DNA from: Rhodospirillaceae bacterium
Lineage (GTDB): Bacteria > Pseudomonadota > Alphaproteobacteria > SMXQ01
DNA length: 40,142 nt
Direction: 5' to 3'
Assembly (NCBI GenBank): GCA_947474495.1
Contig: CANJIM010000023.1
Span: 1-40,142 of the forward strand
Below the pieces are notes generated by a model. It searched no databases. It was not told the DNA's origin and saw only the letters and a list, made by a program, of their open reading frames with translations. Positions 7,602 to 17,524 of the stretch are shown here, piece by piece. The position numbers and the translations under genes are program-made. Every line of letters begins with the position of its first letter. Within the stretch, counting starts at the first letter, position 1.

Positions 7602-9314
7602 TTAGCGCGGCGTGCCAGACCAAAACAGCGTGATATTCTCGAAGCGGCCGCGCGCCATGTTGAAGCCGCGGATGCCGTCGATGCGCCAGACTTCCGCGCC
7701 GAGCTTCCTCGTCGCTTCGCGAAAGCGCGCCTCTTCGCGGTCGTTGACCAAGGCGAGGCGGTTCTTGGCGCCGGCGAGATAATTGGCGGCGCCGTCCGGC
7801 GTCGTCAGCATCGTGTTGGTGCCGAGGAAGAACACCAGGCTCGGCTCGTGGTAGCCGACGGCGGCGACTGGTTCGCTCGGCGGCCAGTCCGGCGTCTGGT
7901 TGGCGACCATCAGCATGGCCTGTTGCGCCGGCCATAGCGGCTTCAGTCCCGGCAGCAGACGGCCGAAAATCGGCGGCCAGATCAGCAGCACGCCGAGCGC
8001 GGCGACGACGGCGGCACGCAAGGCCTCACCACGCCAAAAGGCGCGCCCGGCTAAACCGATCGCGAGCAGGCTGCCGAGGATCGGCAAGAAGCCGCTCGGT
8101 GCGATGCGATGCTCGCCGATCCAGGTGGCGACGATGAAGGCGAAGCCGAGGATGAGCCCGATGACGCTCCACAGCACGAGCAGCGTGCGCCCGGCCCAGT
8201 GGCGCATCATGGCGGCCATAGCCTCTGGCGCGTCGCGCAAGGCCAGAGCGCTCATCAGGGCGACGGCGGGCAGCAGCGGCAGCACGTAATGCGGCAGCTT
8301 GGTCGGGATCAGTTCAAACAGAATCCAGGTCGGGATCAACCAAGCGAGCAGGAAGCGCGTCGTCGGCGTTTTGCGGTTGCGCCAGGCCCAGATCGCGCCG
8401 AACCAGCCGACCAGGGACGCCGGCCAAAAGGTCAGCGTCACGGTCAGCAGGTAATAGCCGGGCGGCGCGCCGTGGGCTTCCTGGCCGCCGATCAATTTGG
8501 GCAGCAGGTCCTGGCCGACGGCTTCTTTGAGGAAGTTCGATTCGCCGAGCGAGATGGCAATGAACCAGGGCGCGGCGATCACCAGCATGACGAGCAGGCC
8601 GGGCAGCAGGCGGAGCGCGCGCAGATGCGCCCATTTGCGGTCGGCAAGGCCGAGGGCGACGATGGTGAGGGCGGCGATCAGCGGCGTCACCGGGCCTTTG
8701 ATCAGGATGCCAACGCCCTGGGCGATCCAGAAGACGAGGGGCCAGCGCCAGTCGGCCGTCTCAGCGGCGCGGCTTTGCAGATAGACGCGTGCCAGCGCCA
8801 ACTGCGCCGCCATCACGGTGAGCAGCAGCATCGAATCGGTCTTGGCGATATGGGATTCGACCGACGGCATCAGCGCCGCCGCAAACAGCAAAGCGGCAAG
8901 CAAGGCCGCGCCGCGCCCGAAGCTGGGCCGCGCCAATCCGGCGAGCGCGATCACGGCGGCCAGCGCGCCGAGCAGCGAGGGCAGGCGGTAGGGCCAGATG
9001 GCGTCCTTGCCGAAGAGATTGGCCGCAGCCGACTGCAGCCAATAGATGCCGACCGGCTTCTTGTTGCGTGATTCGTCCTGGAAATGGATATCGACGTAAT
9101 TGCCGCTCTCGACCATTTGGCGCGAGGCTTGGGCGAAGCGCGCTTCGTCGCGGTCGGTCGGTGGAATGCTGGAAATGCCGGGCAGGAACAGCGCCAGGGC
9201 GAAGAGGGCGAGCAGGGCATAGGCCCAGCGGCTGGCGAGCAGGCGGCCGCAGCGGCCGGAGAGCGGCGCTCGGTCGTGCAAAACGGCGGTCAGAAAGGCG
9301 GTCACAGCGGTCAC
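7602..9314 (-). CDS. GT-C family membrane glycosyltransferase (ArnT-like)
   Basis: About 570 residues. A first transmembrane helix is followed by PPTDRDEARFA (Asp54, Asp56, Glu57), the periplasmic acidic loop of ArnT-type transferases. Many further helices follow, with KLPHYVLPLLPA typical of the family, then a soluble C-terminus. The expected substrate is an undecaprenyl-phosphate sugar, with lipid A or a related lipid as acceptor. No ATG is available before the conserved loop. GTG at 9314 or 9305 is the most likely start, without a clear Shine-Dalgarno, so the 5' end is uncertain. The frame stays open far upstream but only as antisense of the GT2 gene. The gene is divergent from that GT2 gene, which could supply its lipid-linked donor. 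Confidence 0.85.
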   Translation of the reverse strand: MTAVTAFLTAVLHDRAPLSGRCGRLLASRWAYALLALFALALFLPGISSIPPTDRDEARFAQASRQMVESGNYVDIHFQDESRNKKPVGIYWLQSAAANLFGKDAIWPYRLPSLLGALAAVIALAGLARPSFGRGAALLAALLFAAALMPSVESHIAKTDSMLLLTVMAAQLALARVYLQSRAAETADWRWPLVFWIAQGVGILIKGPVTPLIAALTIVALGLADRKWAHLRALRLLPGLLVMLVIAAPWFIAISLGESNFLKEAVGQDLLPKLIGGQEAHGAPPGYYLLTVTLTFWPASLVGWFGAIWAWRNRKTPTTRFLLAWLIPTWILFELIPTKLPHYVLPLLPAVALMSALALRDAPEAMAAMMRHWAGRTLLVLWSVIGLILGFAFIVATWIGEHRIAPSGFLPILGSLLAIGLAGRAFWRGEALRAAVVAALGVLLIWPPIFGRLLPGLKPLWPAQQAMLMVANQTPDWPPSEPVAAVGYHEPSLVFFLGTNTMLTTPDGAANYLAGAKNRLALVNDREEARFREATRKLGAEVWRIDGIRGFNMARGRFENITLFWSGTPR

Positions 9315-9500
9315 GTGGGGGTTACGAACGATGGGGCGCGGCAGGGGCGGCGCGCGCCGCCGCCCAATGGTTATAAAGCCGCCGCACTCTATCAGACCTT
9401 GCCCCGGAAACCGCGAAAAACCTAGCCTTCGCGGGAGGGCCGTGCTAATGCCCGGACCGGAAAACGACCCCCGTTTCGCAGTCATTTGGCCACATATTTC

Positions 9501-10241
9501 ATGGATTCCGCGCCCCTTCTCTCCGTCGTCGTGCCCGTCCGCAACGAGCAGGACAATGTTCTGCCGCTGATCGAGGAAATTCACGCGGCGCTGGCCCCCT
9601 CTGGTTCGGTCAAATGGCCCTTCGAGGTGGTCTATGTCGACGACGGCTCGACCGACGCCACACCGGCCAAACTGGCGGAGGCGCAAGCGCGCTTCCCGCG
9701 CCTGCGCGTGCTGCGCCACGCCATGAGCTGCGGCCAGAGCACGGCGATCTGGACGGCGGCGAACGCCGCGCGCGGCGACTGGATCGTCACCCTCGATGGC
9801 GACGGCCAGAACGATCCGGCGAACATTCCGGCCATGGTCGAGATCGCGCTGGCCGGCGGCCCCGGTCTCAATCTCGTCGCCGGTATCCGCCGCAAGCGCC
9901 AGGACGTCTGGCTCAAGCGCATCTCCTCGCGCCTCGCCAACGGCATCCGCCAGAAGATGCTGCAGGACGGCGTGCGCGACACCGGCTGCGGTCTCAAGGT
10001 GATGCGCCGCGCCGCCTTCGTGCGGCTGCCCTACTTCGATCATATGCATCGCTACTACCCGGCGCTCATCCTGCGCGGCGGCGGCACGCTGTTGTGTCAC
10101 GACGTCAACCACCGCGCGCGCATGCGCGGCGTGTCGAACTATGGCTTCTGGGATCGCCTGTGGGTCGGCGTTACCGACCTGTTCGGCGTCGCCTGGTTGC
10201 TGCGCCGCGCCAAGCGCCCCATCGTCGAATACGAGCGTTGA
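9501..10241 (+). CDS. GT2 polyprenyl-phosphate glycosyltransferase (DPM1/ArnC-like)
   Basis: 246 residues. The GT-A fold is shown by VVVPVRNEQDN at the N-terminus, VDDGSTD (residues 46-52) and DGDGQNDP (99-106), then DTGCGLK and HRARMRGVSNYG in the acceptor half. These match dolichol-phosphate-mannose synthase and ArnC-type enzymes, which load a sugar from a nucleotide donor onto a polyprenyl phosphate at the cytoplasmic face. Unlike ArnC it lacks two clear C-terminal membrane helices. The ATG at 9501 is used; a TTG 15 bases earlier is possible. The stop overlaps the next start (TTGA). It likely makes the lipid donor for one of the two GT39 enzymes. Sugar unknown. Confidence 0.87.
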   Translation: MDSAPLLSVVVPVRNEQDNVLPLIEEIHAALAPSGSVKWPFEVVYVDDGSTDATPAKLAEAQARFPRLRVLRHAMSCGQSTAIWTAANAARGDWIVTLDGDGQNDPANIPAMVEIALAGGPGLNLVAGIRRKRQDVWLKRISSRLANGIRQKMLQDGVRDTGCGLKVMRRAAFVRLPYFDHMHRYYPALILRGGGTLLCHDVNHRARMRGVSNYGFWDRLWVGVTDLFGVAWLLRRAKRPIVEYER

Positions 10242-10936
10242 AGCTCAAGCCCTACCTGCGCGGGCTGGTGCTGATCGCCACCTTCGTGGCGGTTGGCTAT
10301 GTCGTGCAGGCGACCGGGCTGCATGGCCTGTTCGACGAGTCCTGGGTTGATAGCCAGATTCGCGGCCAAGGCCTCAATGGCGAGCTGCTGTTCCTTGCTA
10401 TGGGCGCGGCCCTCACCGCCATCGGCTTTCCGCGCCAAGCCGTCTGCTTCCTTGCCGGCTACGCTTTCGGCTTTGGCCTCGGCATGGCGCTGGCGCTGAT
10501 CGCCTCGCTCGGCGGTTGCATACTGGCGTTTTACTATGCACGCCTGCTCGGTCGCTCCTTCGTGCTGGCGCGCTTTCCCGCCCGCATCAAGCGCATCGAC
10601 GATTTCCTACATGACAATCCGCTGTCGATGACGCTGCTGCTGCGGCTCCTACCGGTCGGCAGCAATCTCATCGCCAATCTCGCCGCCGGCGTCTCGGGTG
10701 TGCGCGCCCTGCCGTTCTTCGTCGGCAGCGTTTTGGGTTATGTGCCGCAGACAGTGATCTTCGTACTGCTCGGTAGCGGCATCCGCCTCGATCCCGCCTG
10801 GACGACGGGCGTCTCCGTTGCGTTGTTCGTCGTCTCCAGCGCGCTCGGCGTCTATCTGTTCCGCCGCTATCGCAAGAATCGCGCGCTCGATGCCGACGTG
10901 AATGCGGCGCTCGACGAACCGGAGAGCAAGGCATGA
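10238..10936 (+). CDS. TVP38/TMEM64 (DedA-like, VTT domain) membrane protein
   Basis: 232 residues with five or six hydrophobic segments. The central region [15 protein letters not shown], the helix-bounded segment [17 protein letters not shown] and GYVPQTVIF fit the VTT/SNARE-associated domain of TVP38/TMEM64 and DedA proteins. Members of this superfamily act in membrane lipid homeostasis, and some flip polyprenyl phosphates. The start is a TTG overlapping the TGA of the GT2 gene, which implies translational coupling; no ATG exists before the first helix. The stop overlaps queC by ATGA. Next to a polyprenyl-phosphate glycosyltransferase, a role in carrier recycling is attractive, but this is inference. 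Confidence 0.82.
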   Translation: MKLKPYLRGLVLIATFVAVGYVVQATGLHGLFDESWVDSQIRGQGLNGELLFLAMGAALTAIGFPRQAVCFLAGYAFGFGLGMALALIASLGGCILAFYYARLLGRSFVLARFPARIKRIDDFLHDNPLSMTLLLRLLPVGSNLIANLAAGVSGVRALPFFVGSVLGYVPQTVIFVLLGSGIRLDPAWTTGVSVALFVVSSALGVYLFRRYRKNRALDADVNAALDEPESKA

Positions 10937-11646
10937 GCAAGAAAGCGGTCGTCCTGCTGTCCGGCGGCCTCGATTCGGCGACCGCCCTCGCCATCGCGCA
11001 GAGCCGCGGCTTCGAGGTTTATGCCATCACCTTCGCTTACGGCCAGCGCCATGCCATCGAGATCGAAGCGGCGCGCAAGGTGGCGGCGGCGGCCAAGGTG
11101 GCGCGTCATATCGTGCTGCCGATCGACTTGCGGGTGTTCGGCGGCTCGGCCCTGACCGACGACATCGCCGTGCCGAAGGGCCGCGACGAGGCCGAGATGG
11201 CGAGCGCCATTCCGGTCACCTACGTGCCGGCCCGTAACACGATCTTCCTGTCTTTCGCCATGGCCTGGGCCGAAGTGCTGGACTCGCGCGACATCTTCAT
11301 CGGCGTCAACGCGCTGGATTATTCCGGCTATCCCGATTGCCGGCCGGAATTCGTTGCTGCCTTCCAGCACATGGCCAATCTGGCGACCAAGGCGGCGGTC
11401 GAGGACAGCGCGGCGGGCGTCGGCGCGCCGCACCTGACGATCCACGCCCCGCTGATCGATTTTTCCAAGGCCGACATCGTCGCCAAAGGTTTGGCCCTCG
11501 GGGTGGATTTCGCTTTGACGCGAAGCTGCTATGATCCGTCGCCGGACGGCTTCGCCTGCGGCGAGTGCGACTCTTGTCGCCTGCGTCTCAAAGGTTTCGC
11601 CACCGCCGGCGCCATCGATCCCGCGCCGTACCGTAAAACCTCGTAA
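10933..11646 (+). CDS. queC: 7-cyano-7-deazaguanine synthase QueC
   Basis: 237 residues. QueC converts 7-carboxy-7-deazaguanine to preQ0 using ATP and ammonia, a step of queuosine biosynthesis in the cytosol. The ATP-pyrophosphatase loop SGGLDS is at residues 10-15. The zinc site is complete with Cys199, Cys209, Cys212 and Cys215 (CYDP then CGECDSC). Length is normal for the family. It overlaps the preceding membrane protein gene by ATGA, so it is translated from the glycosyltransferase message at least in part. A queuosine-precursor transporter follows directly, and queF, tgt, queA and queG are on the opposite strand. Identification is firm. Confidence 0.96.
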   Translation: MSKKAVVLLSGGLDSATALAIAQSRGFEVYAITFAYGQRHAIEIEAARKVAAAAKVARHIVLPIDLRVFGGSALTDDIAVPKGRDEAEMASAIPVTYVPARNTIFLSFAMAWAEVLDSRDIFIGVNALDYSGYPDCRPEFVAAFQHMANLATKAAVEDSAAGVGAPHLTIHAPLIDFSKADIVAKGLALGVDFALTRSCYDPSPDGFACGECDSCRLRLKGFATAGAIDPAPYRKTS

Positions 11647-11660
11647 GTCGAGTTTTGATC

Positions 11661-12170
11661 ATGCAGAGCCTGCTCTCCACCCGCTTCACGCTGCTTTACA
11701 TCGCGCTCATCGTTGCGGTGAATTACGGATTCAGCGTCGTGCCGCTGGTGAAATTGCCGGACGGTACCATGTGGCCGCCGCTCTCGCTGGTCGTCGGCTT
11801 CATCTTCGTGGTGCGCGATTTCGCCCAGCGCGAAGTCGGCCATAAGGTTCTGCTCGCCATGCTGGTCGGCGCCGCCCTGTCCTATGTGATGGCCGACCCT
11901 TACGTCGCCATCGCGTCGACGGCGGCCTTCCTGGTGTCGGAAGTGGCGGACTGGCTGATTTACTCGCTGACCAAGCGTCCGCTCAGCCAGCGCATCATCT
12001 ATTCGAGCCTGCTCAGCGCTCCCCTCGATAGCGCCGTGTTCCTGTTCGGCATCGGGCATTTCTCGATCGCCGCCGTTCTCACGATGACGGCGAGCAAGCT
12101 GGTCGGCGCGTTGATCGTCTGGTGGATGATCCGCAAGCGCGAAGCGACCGGCAGCCTCAAGACGATCTAA
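11661..12170 (+). CDS. VUT-family (YhhQ-like) queuosine precursor transporter
   Basis: 169 residues, nearly all hydrophobic, with about six membrane helices and the family segment [13 protein letters not shown] followed by [12 protein letters not shown]. This matches the Vut_1/YhhQ family (COG1738), whose E. coli member imports preQ0/preQ1. It starts 14 bases after queC (ATG 11661; a TTG at 11655 is in frame). Its stop codon overlaps the stop of the convergent queF by 4 bases. Location inside a queuosine locus supports import of a 7-deazaguanine precursor and argues against the older vitamin-uptake annotation. It is shorter than E. coli YhhQ, as is common for this subgroup. Confidence 0.87.
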   Translation: MQSLLSTRFTLLYIALIVAVNYGFSVVPLVKLPDGTMWPPLSLVVGFIFVVRDFAQREVGHKVLLAMLVGAALSYVMADPYVAIASTAAFLVSEVADWLIYSLTKRPLSQRIIYSSLLSAPLDSAVFLFGIGHFSIAAVLTMTASKLVGALIVWWMIRKREATGSLKTI

Positions 12171-12631
12171 CCGCGACCTTTGTAGCTCGCCACGCCCTGA
12201 TCGGGCAGCCAGAGGCCCTTGGGCGGCAGGCCGGTCTGGTAGAACACGTCGATCGGCATGCCGCCGCGCGGATACCAATAGCCGCCGATGCGCAGCCATT
12301 TCGGCTTCATCGCCTTGACGAGGCGCTTGGCGATGCCAACGGTGCAATCCTCGTGGAAGGCGCCATGGTTGCGGAACGACGCCAAAAACAATTTCAGCGA
12401 CTTGCTCTCGACCAGTTGGGTGGCGGGCACATAGTCGATCACCAGATGGGCGAAATCGGGCTGGCCAGTGATCGGGCAGAGCGAGGTGAACTCGGGCGCG
12501 ACAAAGCGCACGAGATAGACCTCGCCGGGGTGCGGGTTCGCCACCGTTTCCAGCAACGCCTTGTCGGGCGAAGCGGCGATGGCGGCGGCCTTGCCGAGCT
12601 GTGTGAGTTTGCCGGTCTTGGTTGTGCTCAT
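12167..12631 (-). CDS. queF: NADPH-dependent 7-cyano-7-deazaguanine reductase QueF
   Basis: 154 residues, the short unimodular (YkvM) type of QueF. It reduces the nitrile of preQ0 to the amine of preQ1. Catalytic Cys52 and Asp59 lie in [10 protein letters not shown], the NADPH motif ESKSLK is at residues 75-80, and FHEDC supplies the substrate-binding Glu94. All key residues are present. It is the last gene of the minus-strand queuosine operon, 9 bases after tgt, and converges on the transporter gene with a 4-base overlap of stop codons. Confidence 0.96.
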   Translation of the reverse strand: MSTTKTGKLTQLGKAAAIAASPDKALLETVANPHPGEVYLVRFVAPEFTSLCPITGQPDFAHLVIDYVPATQLVESKSLKLFLASFRNHGAFHEDCTVGIAKRLVKAMKPKWLRIGGYWYPRGGMPIDVFYQTGLPPKGLWLPDQGVASYKGRG

Positions 12632-12640
12632 GGCTGAACC

Positions 12641-13771
12641 TTAAGTCGAAATTTCCGGAATGTCGCCTTCGTCGAGCTTGGCAAGGAAGGCGTTGGCGAA
12701 GGCGCTCAGCGCGCCCTGTTCGATGGCGGCGCGCAAGGATGCCATCATGTCCTGGTAGAACTGAATATTATGCCAGGTCAGCAGGATCGGCCCGAGCATC
12801 TCGTTCGCCTTGAACAGATGATGCAGATAGCCGCGGCTGTGGTTCTGGCACAGCGGGCAGGCGCAACCGGCGTCAAGCGGGCGCGGATCGCGCGCATGGC
12901 GGGCGTTGCGGATGTTCACTTCGCCGCGGCTGGTAAAGCCCTTGGCGGTGCGGCCGGAGCGCGTCGGCATGACGCAGTCGAACATATCGATGCCGCGCAT
13001 CACCGCGCCGACGATGTCGGCCGGCGTGCCGACGCCCATCAGGTAATGCGGTTTGTCGTCGGGCAGTTGCGGCACGACGGCCTCCAGCGTTTCGAACATC
13101 TCGGCCTGCGGTTCGCCGACCGCCAGGCCACCGACGGCATAGCCGTCGAAGCCGATGTCCGATAGGCGCTTGGCCGATTCGGCGCGCAAGTGCATATAGC
13201 CGCCGCCCTGGTTGATGCCGAACAGGCCGTAGCCCTCGCGCTGTTTGAACGCCGCTTTGCTGCGCTCGGCCCAGCGCATCGACAGATTCATGGCGCGTGC
13301 CGCCTCGGCTTCCTCGGCGGGCCATTTGATGCATTCGTCGAACGCCATGGTGATGTCGGCATCCAAGAGATGCTGCACTTCCATCGAGCGTTCGGGCGAG
13401 AGCTCGATCTTGCTGCCGTCGAGATGCGATTTGAAGATCACGCCGGTCTCGCTGACTTTGCGCAGGTCGGCTAGCGACATGACCTGGAAGCCGCCCGAAT
13501 CGGTGAGGATCGGACCCGGCCAGTTCATGAACTTATGCAGGCCGCCGAGCGCCGCCACCGTCTCAGCGGTCGGGCGCAGCATCAGGTGATAGGTATTGCC
13601 GAGCACGATCTGCGCGCCGGTGCCGGCGACCGCTTGCGGCATCATGCCCTTCACCGTGCCGGCGGTGCCGACCGGCATGAAGGCCGGTGTGTCGAAGGCG
13701 CCGTGCGCGGTATGAACCTGGCCGCGCCGTGCCTTGCCGTCGCGATGGCTGATGGTGAAGCTCAAACTCAT
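12641..13771 (-). CDS. tgt: tRNA-guanine transglycosylase Tgt
   Basis: 376 residues. Tgt exchanges G34 of tRNAs with GUN anticodons for preQ1. Asp91 of DSGGFQ is the general base and Asp265 of DCVMPTR the nucleophile. The zinc ligands Cys303, Cys305, Cys308 and His334 are present. GGLAVGE is intact. The loop usually written GIVQGG reads GINQGG here, a mild variation. The start ATG overlaps the queA stop (ATGA), so the two are coupled. Cytosolic enzyme; identification is firm. Confidence 0.97.
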   Translation of the reverse strand: MSLSFTISHRDGKARRGQVHTAHGAFDTPAFMPVGTAGTVKGMMPQAVAGTGAQIVLGNTYHLMLRPTAETVAALGGLHKFMNWPGPILTDSGGFQVMSLADLRKVSETGVIFKSHLDGSKIELSPERSMEVQHLLDADITMAFDECIKWPAEEAEAARAMNLSMRWAERSKAAFKQREGYGLFGINQGGGYMHLRAESAKRLSDIGFDGYAVGGLAVGEPQAEMFETLEAVVPQLPDDKPHYLMGVGTPADIVGAVMRGIDMFDCVMPTRSGRTAKGFTSRGEVNIRNARHARDPRPLDAGCACPLCQNHSRGYLHHLFKANEMLGPILLTWHNIQFYQDMMASLRAAIEQGALSAFANAFLAKLDEGDIPEIST

Positions 13772-14817
13772 CCTTGAATCCTTGCGCCTTTGGCGGGATG
13801 CAGCAGGCAGCAGTCGCCGTAGGAATAGTAGCGATAACGCTCAGCGATGGCGTGATCGTATGCCGCCTTCATGCGCTCGAGGCCGGCGAAGGCCGAGACC
13901 AGCATGAACAGCGTCGAACGCGGCAGGTGGAAATTGGTCAGCAGCATATCGATAGCCTTGAAGCGGTAGCCCGGTGTGATGAAGAGGCGGGTTTCATCCG
14001 CGAAAGGATGGATCATGCCTCGATCGTCGGCGGCCGATTCGAGCGTGCGGGTCACCGTGGTGCCGACGGCGACGACACGGCCGCCTTGCGCGTGCGCAAA
14101 ATTGATCGTCGCCGCCGTGCCAGCGTCGATCATGCAGACTTCGGCGTGCATCTTGTGATCCTGGGTGTCCTCGACCTTCACCGGCAGGAAGGTGCCCGCG
14201 CCGACATGTAGCGTCAATGTCGCGTGCAGGATACCGCGCGCCTTGAGCGCCGCGAGCAGGGCCGGGGTGAAATGCAACCCTGCGGTGGGGGCGGCGACGG
14301 CGCCCTCATGGCGGGCGAAGACGGTCTGGTAATCCTCGCGGTCGCGCGCGTCAGGGCCTTGGCTGCGGGCGATATAGGGCGGCAGCGGCATGAAGCCATA
14401 TTGCGCCAAGGCGGCCATCAATTCGGGGCCGCCGCGGTCGAAGTCGAGCGTCACCTCGCCGTCCTCGCCCTTCTCGGCCACGGTGGCGGCGAAACTGTCG
14501 GCGAAATCGATGCGGTCCCCGTCCTTGAGCTTGCGCGCCCCCTTGGCGAAAGCGCGCCAACGCGAATCAGACTCGCGCTTGTGCAGGGTCACTTCGACCT
14601 TGGCGACGCCGCGCAGGCCGGAGAGGCGTGCCGGGATCACCTTGGTGTCGTTGACGACGACGATGTCGCCGGGCGCCAGCAGATTGGGCAGATCGCGCAC
14701 GATACGGTCGGCAAGCTGTTCGCCGATTTCCAGCAGGCGCGCCGATTCACGCGGCTCAGCGGGATGGGTGGCGATCAGCTCGCGCGGCAGCTCGAAATCG
14801 AAATCGGAAACTTTCAT
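13768..14817 (-). CDS. queA: S-adenosylmethionine:tRNA ribosyltransferase-isomerase QueA
   Basis: 349 residues. QueA transfers and isomerises the ribosyl group of SAM onto preQ1-tRNA to form epoxyqueuosine. The sequence opens with the standard [18 protein letters not shown] and carries [27 protein letters not shown] and [10 protein letters not shown], all family signatures. ATG 14817 places this conserved N-terminus correctly; the longer frame to 14877 runs into queG and is not used. It begins 13 bases after queG and its stop overlaps the tgt start. Identification is firm. Confidence 0.97.
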   Translation of the reverse strand: MKVSDFDFELPRELIATHPAEPRESARLLEIGEQLADRIVRDLPNLLAPGDIVVVNDTKVIPARLSGLRGVAKVEVTLHKRESDSRWRAFAKGARKLKDGDRIDFADSFAATVAEKGEDGEVTLDFDRGGPELMAALAQYGFMPLPPYIARSQGPDARDREDYQTVFARHEGAVAAPTAGLHFTPALLAALKARGILHATLTLHVGAGTFLPVKVEDTQDHKMHAEVCMIDAGTAATINFAHAQGGRVVAVGTTVTRTLESAADDRGMIHPFADETRLFITPGYRFKAIDMLLTNFHLPRSTLFMLVSAFAGLERMKAAYDHAIAERYRYYSYGDCCLLHPAKGARIQG

Positions 14818-14830
14818 GGACGCGGTTCTA

Positions 14831-15979
14831 TCACGCGGCCCATTCGGCGCGCACGGCCTCATCGGCCTCATCCGCATGGGCGGCGGCGAGCCGCGCGAAG
14901 CGGTCGGCGGGGAGCAGCCGCTTCAAGGCCCAGGCGGCCATGGCGCGCACGAGTGGCGAGGCGTCGGCGGCCAGCGTCTCGGCGACGGGGATGAGGCTGG
15001 CGTCTGTGCTGTTCCCAATCGCGATCAGCACGTTGCGCACAAAGCGGTCGCGGCCGATGCGCTTGATCGGCGAGCCGGAGAACACCTGGCGGAATCCTTC
15101 GTCGTCGAGTCCGGCGAGGTCGGCAAGCTTCGGCGCGGTCAGCTCGACGCGCGGCAGGAAGGCGTAATCGGCGGTGCGCACGGCATATTTGTTCCACGGG
15201 CAGGCGGCCAGGCAATCGTCGCAGCCGTAGATGCGATTGCCGATGGGAGCGCGGAATTCCGCCGGGATATGGCCCTTGTTCTCGATGGTGAGATAGGAGA
15301 TGCAGCGGCGCGCGTCCAACTGATGCGGCGCGGGGAAGGCGGCGGTTGGGCAGGCGTCGAGGCAATCGCGGCACGTGCCGCAATGGTCGGTCTCAGCGGC
15401 ATCCGGCGCGAGGTCGAGATCGGTGAAGATCTCGCCGAGGAACAGCCAGGAGCCGAACTCGCGCGACACAAGGTTGGTGTGCTTGCCCTGCCAGCCGAGG
15501 CCGCCGGCCTGGGCCAAGGGCTTTTCCATCACCGGCGCCGTGTCGACGAACAATTTGACTTGGCAGTCGAAGGTTTCGGCCATCCAGCGCGCCAGCTGGC
15601 GCAGGCGCTTCTTGGCCTCGTCGTGATAATCGCGGTTGCGCGCGTAGACCGAGACGGCGCCACGGTCTTTCTCGGCAAGCAGGGCGCGCGGGTCGCTCGG
15701 CGGGCCGTAATTCATCGCCAGCACCACGGCGCTCTTCGCCGCCGGCCATAGGCCCTGCGGTGTGGCGCGCTCTTTCGCCCGCGCCGCCAGCCAGTCCATG
15801 TCGCCGTGAAAGCCTTTCGCCAGAAATCCCATCAGCCCGTCGGCAGCGGCGCCGCCCATGTCGGCGGGGGCAATGCCGGCGGCGCTGAAGCCGAGGGCGC
15901 GGGCGCGCGCCAGGATCGCCGTTTTGGGATCGGCGTCGTGAAACGAGGGGGTGGCCTTGCTGCGGGGAGCGAGGGGCAC
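14831..15979 (-). CDS. queG: Epoxyqueuosine reductase QueG
   Basis: About 382 residues. QueG is a cobalamin-dependent iron-sulfur enzyme that reduces epoxyqueuosine to queuosine in tRNA, the last step of the pathway. Two ferredoxin-like clusters are visible: Cys200, 203, 206, 210 ([12 protein letters not shown]) and Cys253, 256, 260 (CDDCLAACP) with Cys226. The catalytic Asp146 is in VDTAPV. A HEAT-like tail ends the protein. No ATG lies before the conserved region. GTG 15979 has AGG 7 bases upstream; an upstream GTG at 16042 would add 21 residues. First gene of the minus-strand queuosine operon. Confidence 0.94.
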   Translation of the reverse strand: MPLAPRSKATPSFHDADPKTAILARARALGFSAAGIAPADMGGAAADGLMGFLAKGFHGDMDWLAARAKERATPQGLWPAAKSAVVLAMNYGPPSDPRALLAEKDRGAVSVYARNRDYHDEAKKRLRQLARWMAETFDCQVKLFVDTAPVMEKPLAQAGGLGWQGKHTNLVSREFGSWLFLGEIFTDLDLAPDAAETDHCGTCRDCLDACPTAAFPAPHQLDARRCISYLTIENKGHIPAEFRAPIGNRIYGCDDCLAACPWNKYAVRTADYAFLPRVELTAPKLADLAGLDDEGFRQVFSGSPIKRIGRDRFVRNVLIAIGNSTDASLIPVAETLAADASPLVRAMAAWALKRLLPADRFARLAAAHADEADEAVRAEWAA

Positions 15980-16191
15980 GGGCGAACCTGGCAGGAAAAT
16001 GAAGGCCTTACCTATCGCTGGGGCGCCAAGGGCGCAAGTCACGGCCCATTCCGGGCCGCGCCCATAGGCGGTTGGAATGGCTTATAGGATTGATTTTGCT
16101 CGCTTTTGAACCCTTAGGCTTCGATATATCCGATGGTGCGGCGAGATGGCCTCCTATATGCTCAGCGGCCTGGGAAACGCGGAAACCGCAC

Positions 16192-16692
16192 ATGCCGATT
16201 ATGCCCGACACTCATGTCACGCCGACCGCTTCGGGATTGGATATTCCCGATCCGCTCGAGTTTTTGCCGCAGCACAGCCTCGGCTACTTGCTGCGCGACA
16301 CCTATCGGGCCTTCTCCAAGATTCTGCAGTCGCGCATCTCGCCCCATGGCGTGACCATCGGGCAATGGTATTTCCTGCGGGTGCTGTGGGAGGAAGACGG
16401 CCTGACCCAGCGCGAGCTGAGCCAGCGCGTCGGCATGATGGAGCCAACCACCGTCACCGCCCTCAACGGCATGGAAAAGCGCGGCTACGTCCGGCGCGTG
16501 CGCAACGCGACAGACCGCCGCAAGGTCAACATCTTCCTCACGGAGAAGGGGCGCGCGCTGCGCACGCGCTTGCTGCCTCATGCCGCCGAGGTCAACCGGA
16601 TCGCCGCGCGCGCCCTCACGCCGGCCGATATCGAAAAGCTCCGCACGATTTTGAGCGCGATGAAGGGCAGCCTGGATACCGAATCCATTTAA
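16192..16692 (+). CDS. MarR-family transcriptional regulator
   Basis: 166 residues. A winged helix-turn-helix of the MarR type spans roughly residues 60-125: GLTQRELSQRVGM, then PTTVTALNGMEKRGYVRR, and the wing DRRKVNIFLTEKG. MarR dimers usually repress nearby genes and release DNA on binding an aromatic ligand. It lies 57 bases before the two class II aldolase genes on the same strand and probably controls them. ATG 16192 is chosen; ATG 16201 is equally possible and neither has a strong Shine-Dalgarno. The 212 bases between queG and this gene hold an AT-rich patch near 16125 but no convincing operator that I can define. Confidence 0.9.
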   Translation: MPIMPDTHVTPTASGLDIPDPLEFLPQHSLGYLLRDTYRAFSKILQSRISPHGVTIGQWYFLRVLWEEDGLTQRELSQRVGMMEPTTVTALNGMEKRGYVRRVRNATDRRKVNIFLTEKGRALRTRLLPHAAEVNRIAARALTPADIEKLRTILSAMKGSLDTESI

Positions 16693-16749
16693 CGTTTATG
16701 CGAAAACCGCGCCGATCGGTCGAATCCGGCGCGGGCAGGGAGACTTCAT

Positions 16750-17523
16750 ATGAATACGGCCATTAAGCCGTCGAACCGTGCCGCCAGCCTCGAGCCGCTC
16801 AAGGAGCAACTCGCCGCCGTCACGCGTATTTTGAACCGGGAAGAGATTCTCAGCTATTCAGGCCATGCCGCCGCGCGGGTGCCTGGCCAGGACGCCTTTA
16901 TCATCCATGGCATCAACGACAGCCGCGCCAATGTGAAGCCGGAGCAGATGGGCATCGTCGATTTCGACTGCAAGGTGCTCGAAGGCCCAAAGGGCTATAA
17001 GCCGCCGCTCGAAGCCTTCATCCATGCCGAGGTCTTCCGTGCTCGTCCGGACGTCAACGCCTCGGTTCATATCCATTCGGACGTCTGTGCCACCTTCACG
17101 ATCGTCGAGGGCGTCGAATTGGCGTTGCTCAAGGGCCATTCGGTGCGTTGGCGCAGCGGCATTCCGACCCATCCCGATCCGAGCCATATCAAGTCGCGCA
17201 GCCAGGGCGAAGCTCTGGCCAAGACGCTCGGCCAGCACAACGGCGCGCTGATCCGTGCCCATGGTGGCCTGATCGTCTCGGAAGACGTGCCCGCCCTGCT
17301 GATCGACGCCGTGCATTTCGACGAAAACGCCAAGGCCTGCCTACAGGCCGCGTCCATCGGCAAGATTAAGCCCCTCACCGAGAAAGAGCTCGACATGCTC
17401 GGTGGGAACAACAACCGTGCCCAACATGTTTATAAACTCTGGTCCTATTACGTCGGCAAGGCGCAGGAGAGCGGCGTCGTGCCGGCCGAATGGACCGGCC
17501 TGGCTCAGGAGGCCGTGTATTAA
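16750..17523 (+). CDS. Class II aldolase/adducin family protein A
   Basis: 257 residues. The metal site of the class II aldolase fold is complete: His107 and His109 (VHIHSD), His161 (RAHGG), and an acid/base Glu88 in PLEAFIHAE. Family members are zinc or manganese aldolases, epimerases, or decarboxylases of hydroxylated aromatic and pyridine carboxylates (for example the pyridoxine-pathway HMPDC decarboxylase and 3,4-dihydroxyphthalate decarboxylase). ATG 16750 is preceded by GGGAG. It is followed after one base by a paralog. With MarR upstream and Bug receptors downstream, a decarboxylase or lyase in carboxylate breakdown is likely, but the substrate is unknown. Confidence 0.88.
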   Translation: MNTAIKPSNRAASLEPLKEQLAAVTRILNREEILSYSGHAAARVPGQDAFIIHGINDSRANVKPEQMGIVDFDCKVLEGPKGYKPPLEAFIHAEVFRARPDVNASVHIHSDVCATFTIVEGVELALLKGHSVRWRSGIPTHPDPSHIKSRSQGEALAKTLGQHNGALIRAHGGLIVSEDVPALLIDAVHFDENAKACLQAASIGKIKPLTEKELDMLGGNNNRAQHVYKLWSYYVGKAQESGVVPAEWTGLAQEAVY

Positions 17524-17524
17524 A

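Noticed and set aside
9315-10112. N-terminal extension of the minus-strand GT39 gene
   Set aside because: The frame stays open but lies antisense to the GT2 gene and has no membrane or family features. The conserved protein begins near 9314.
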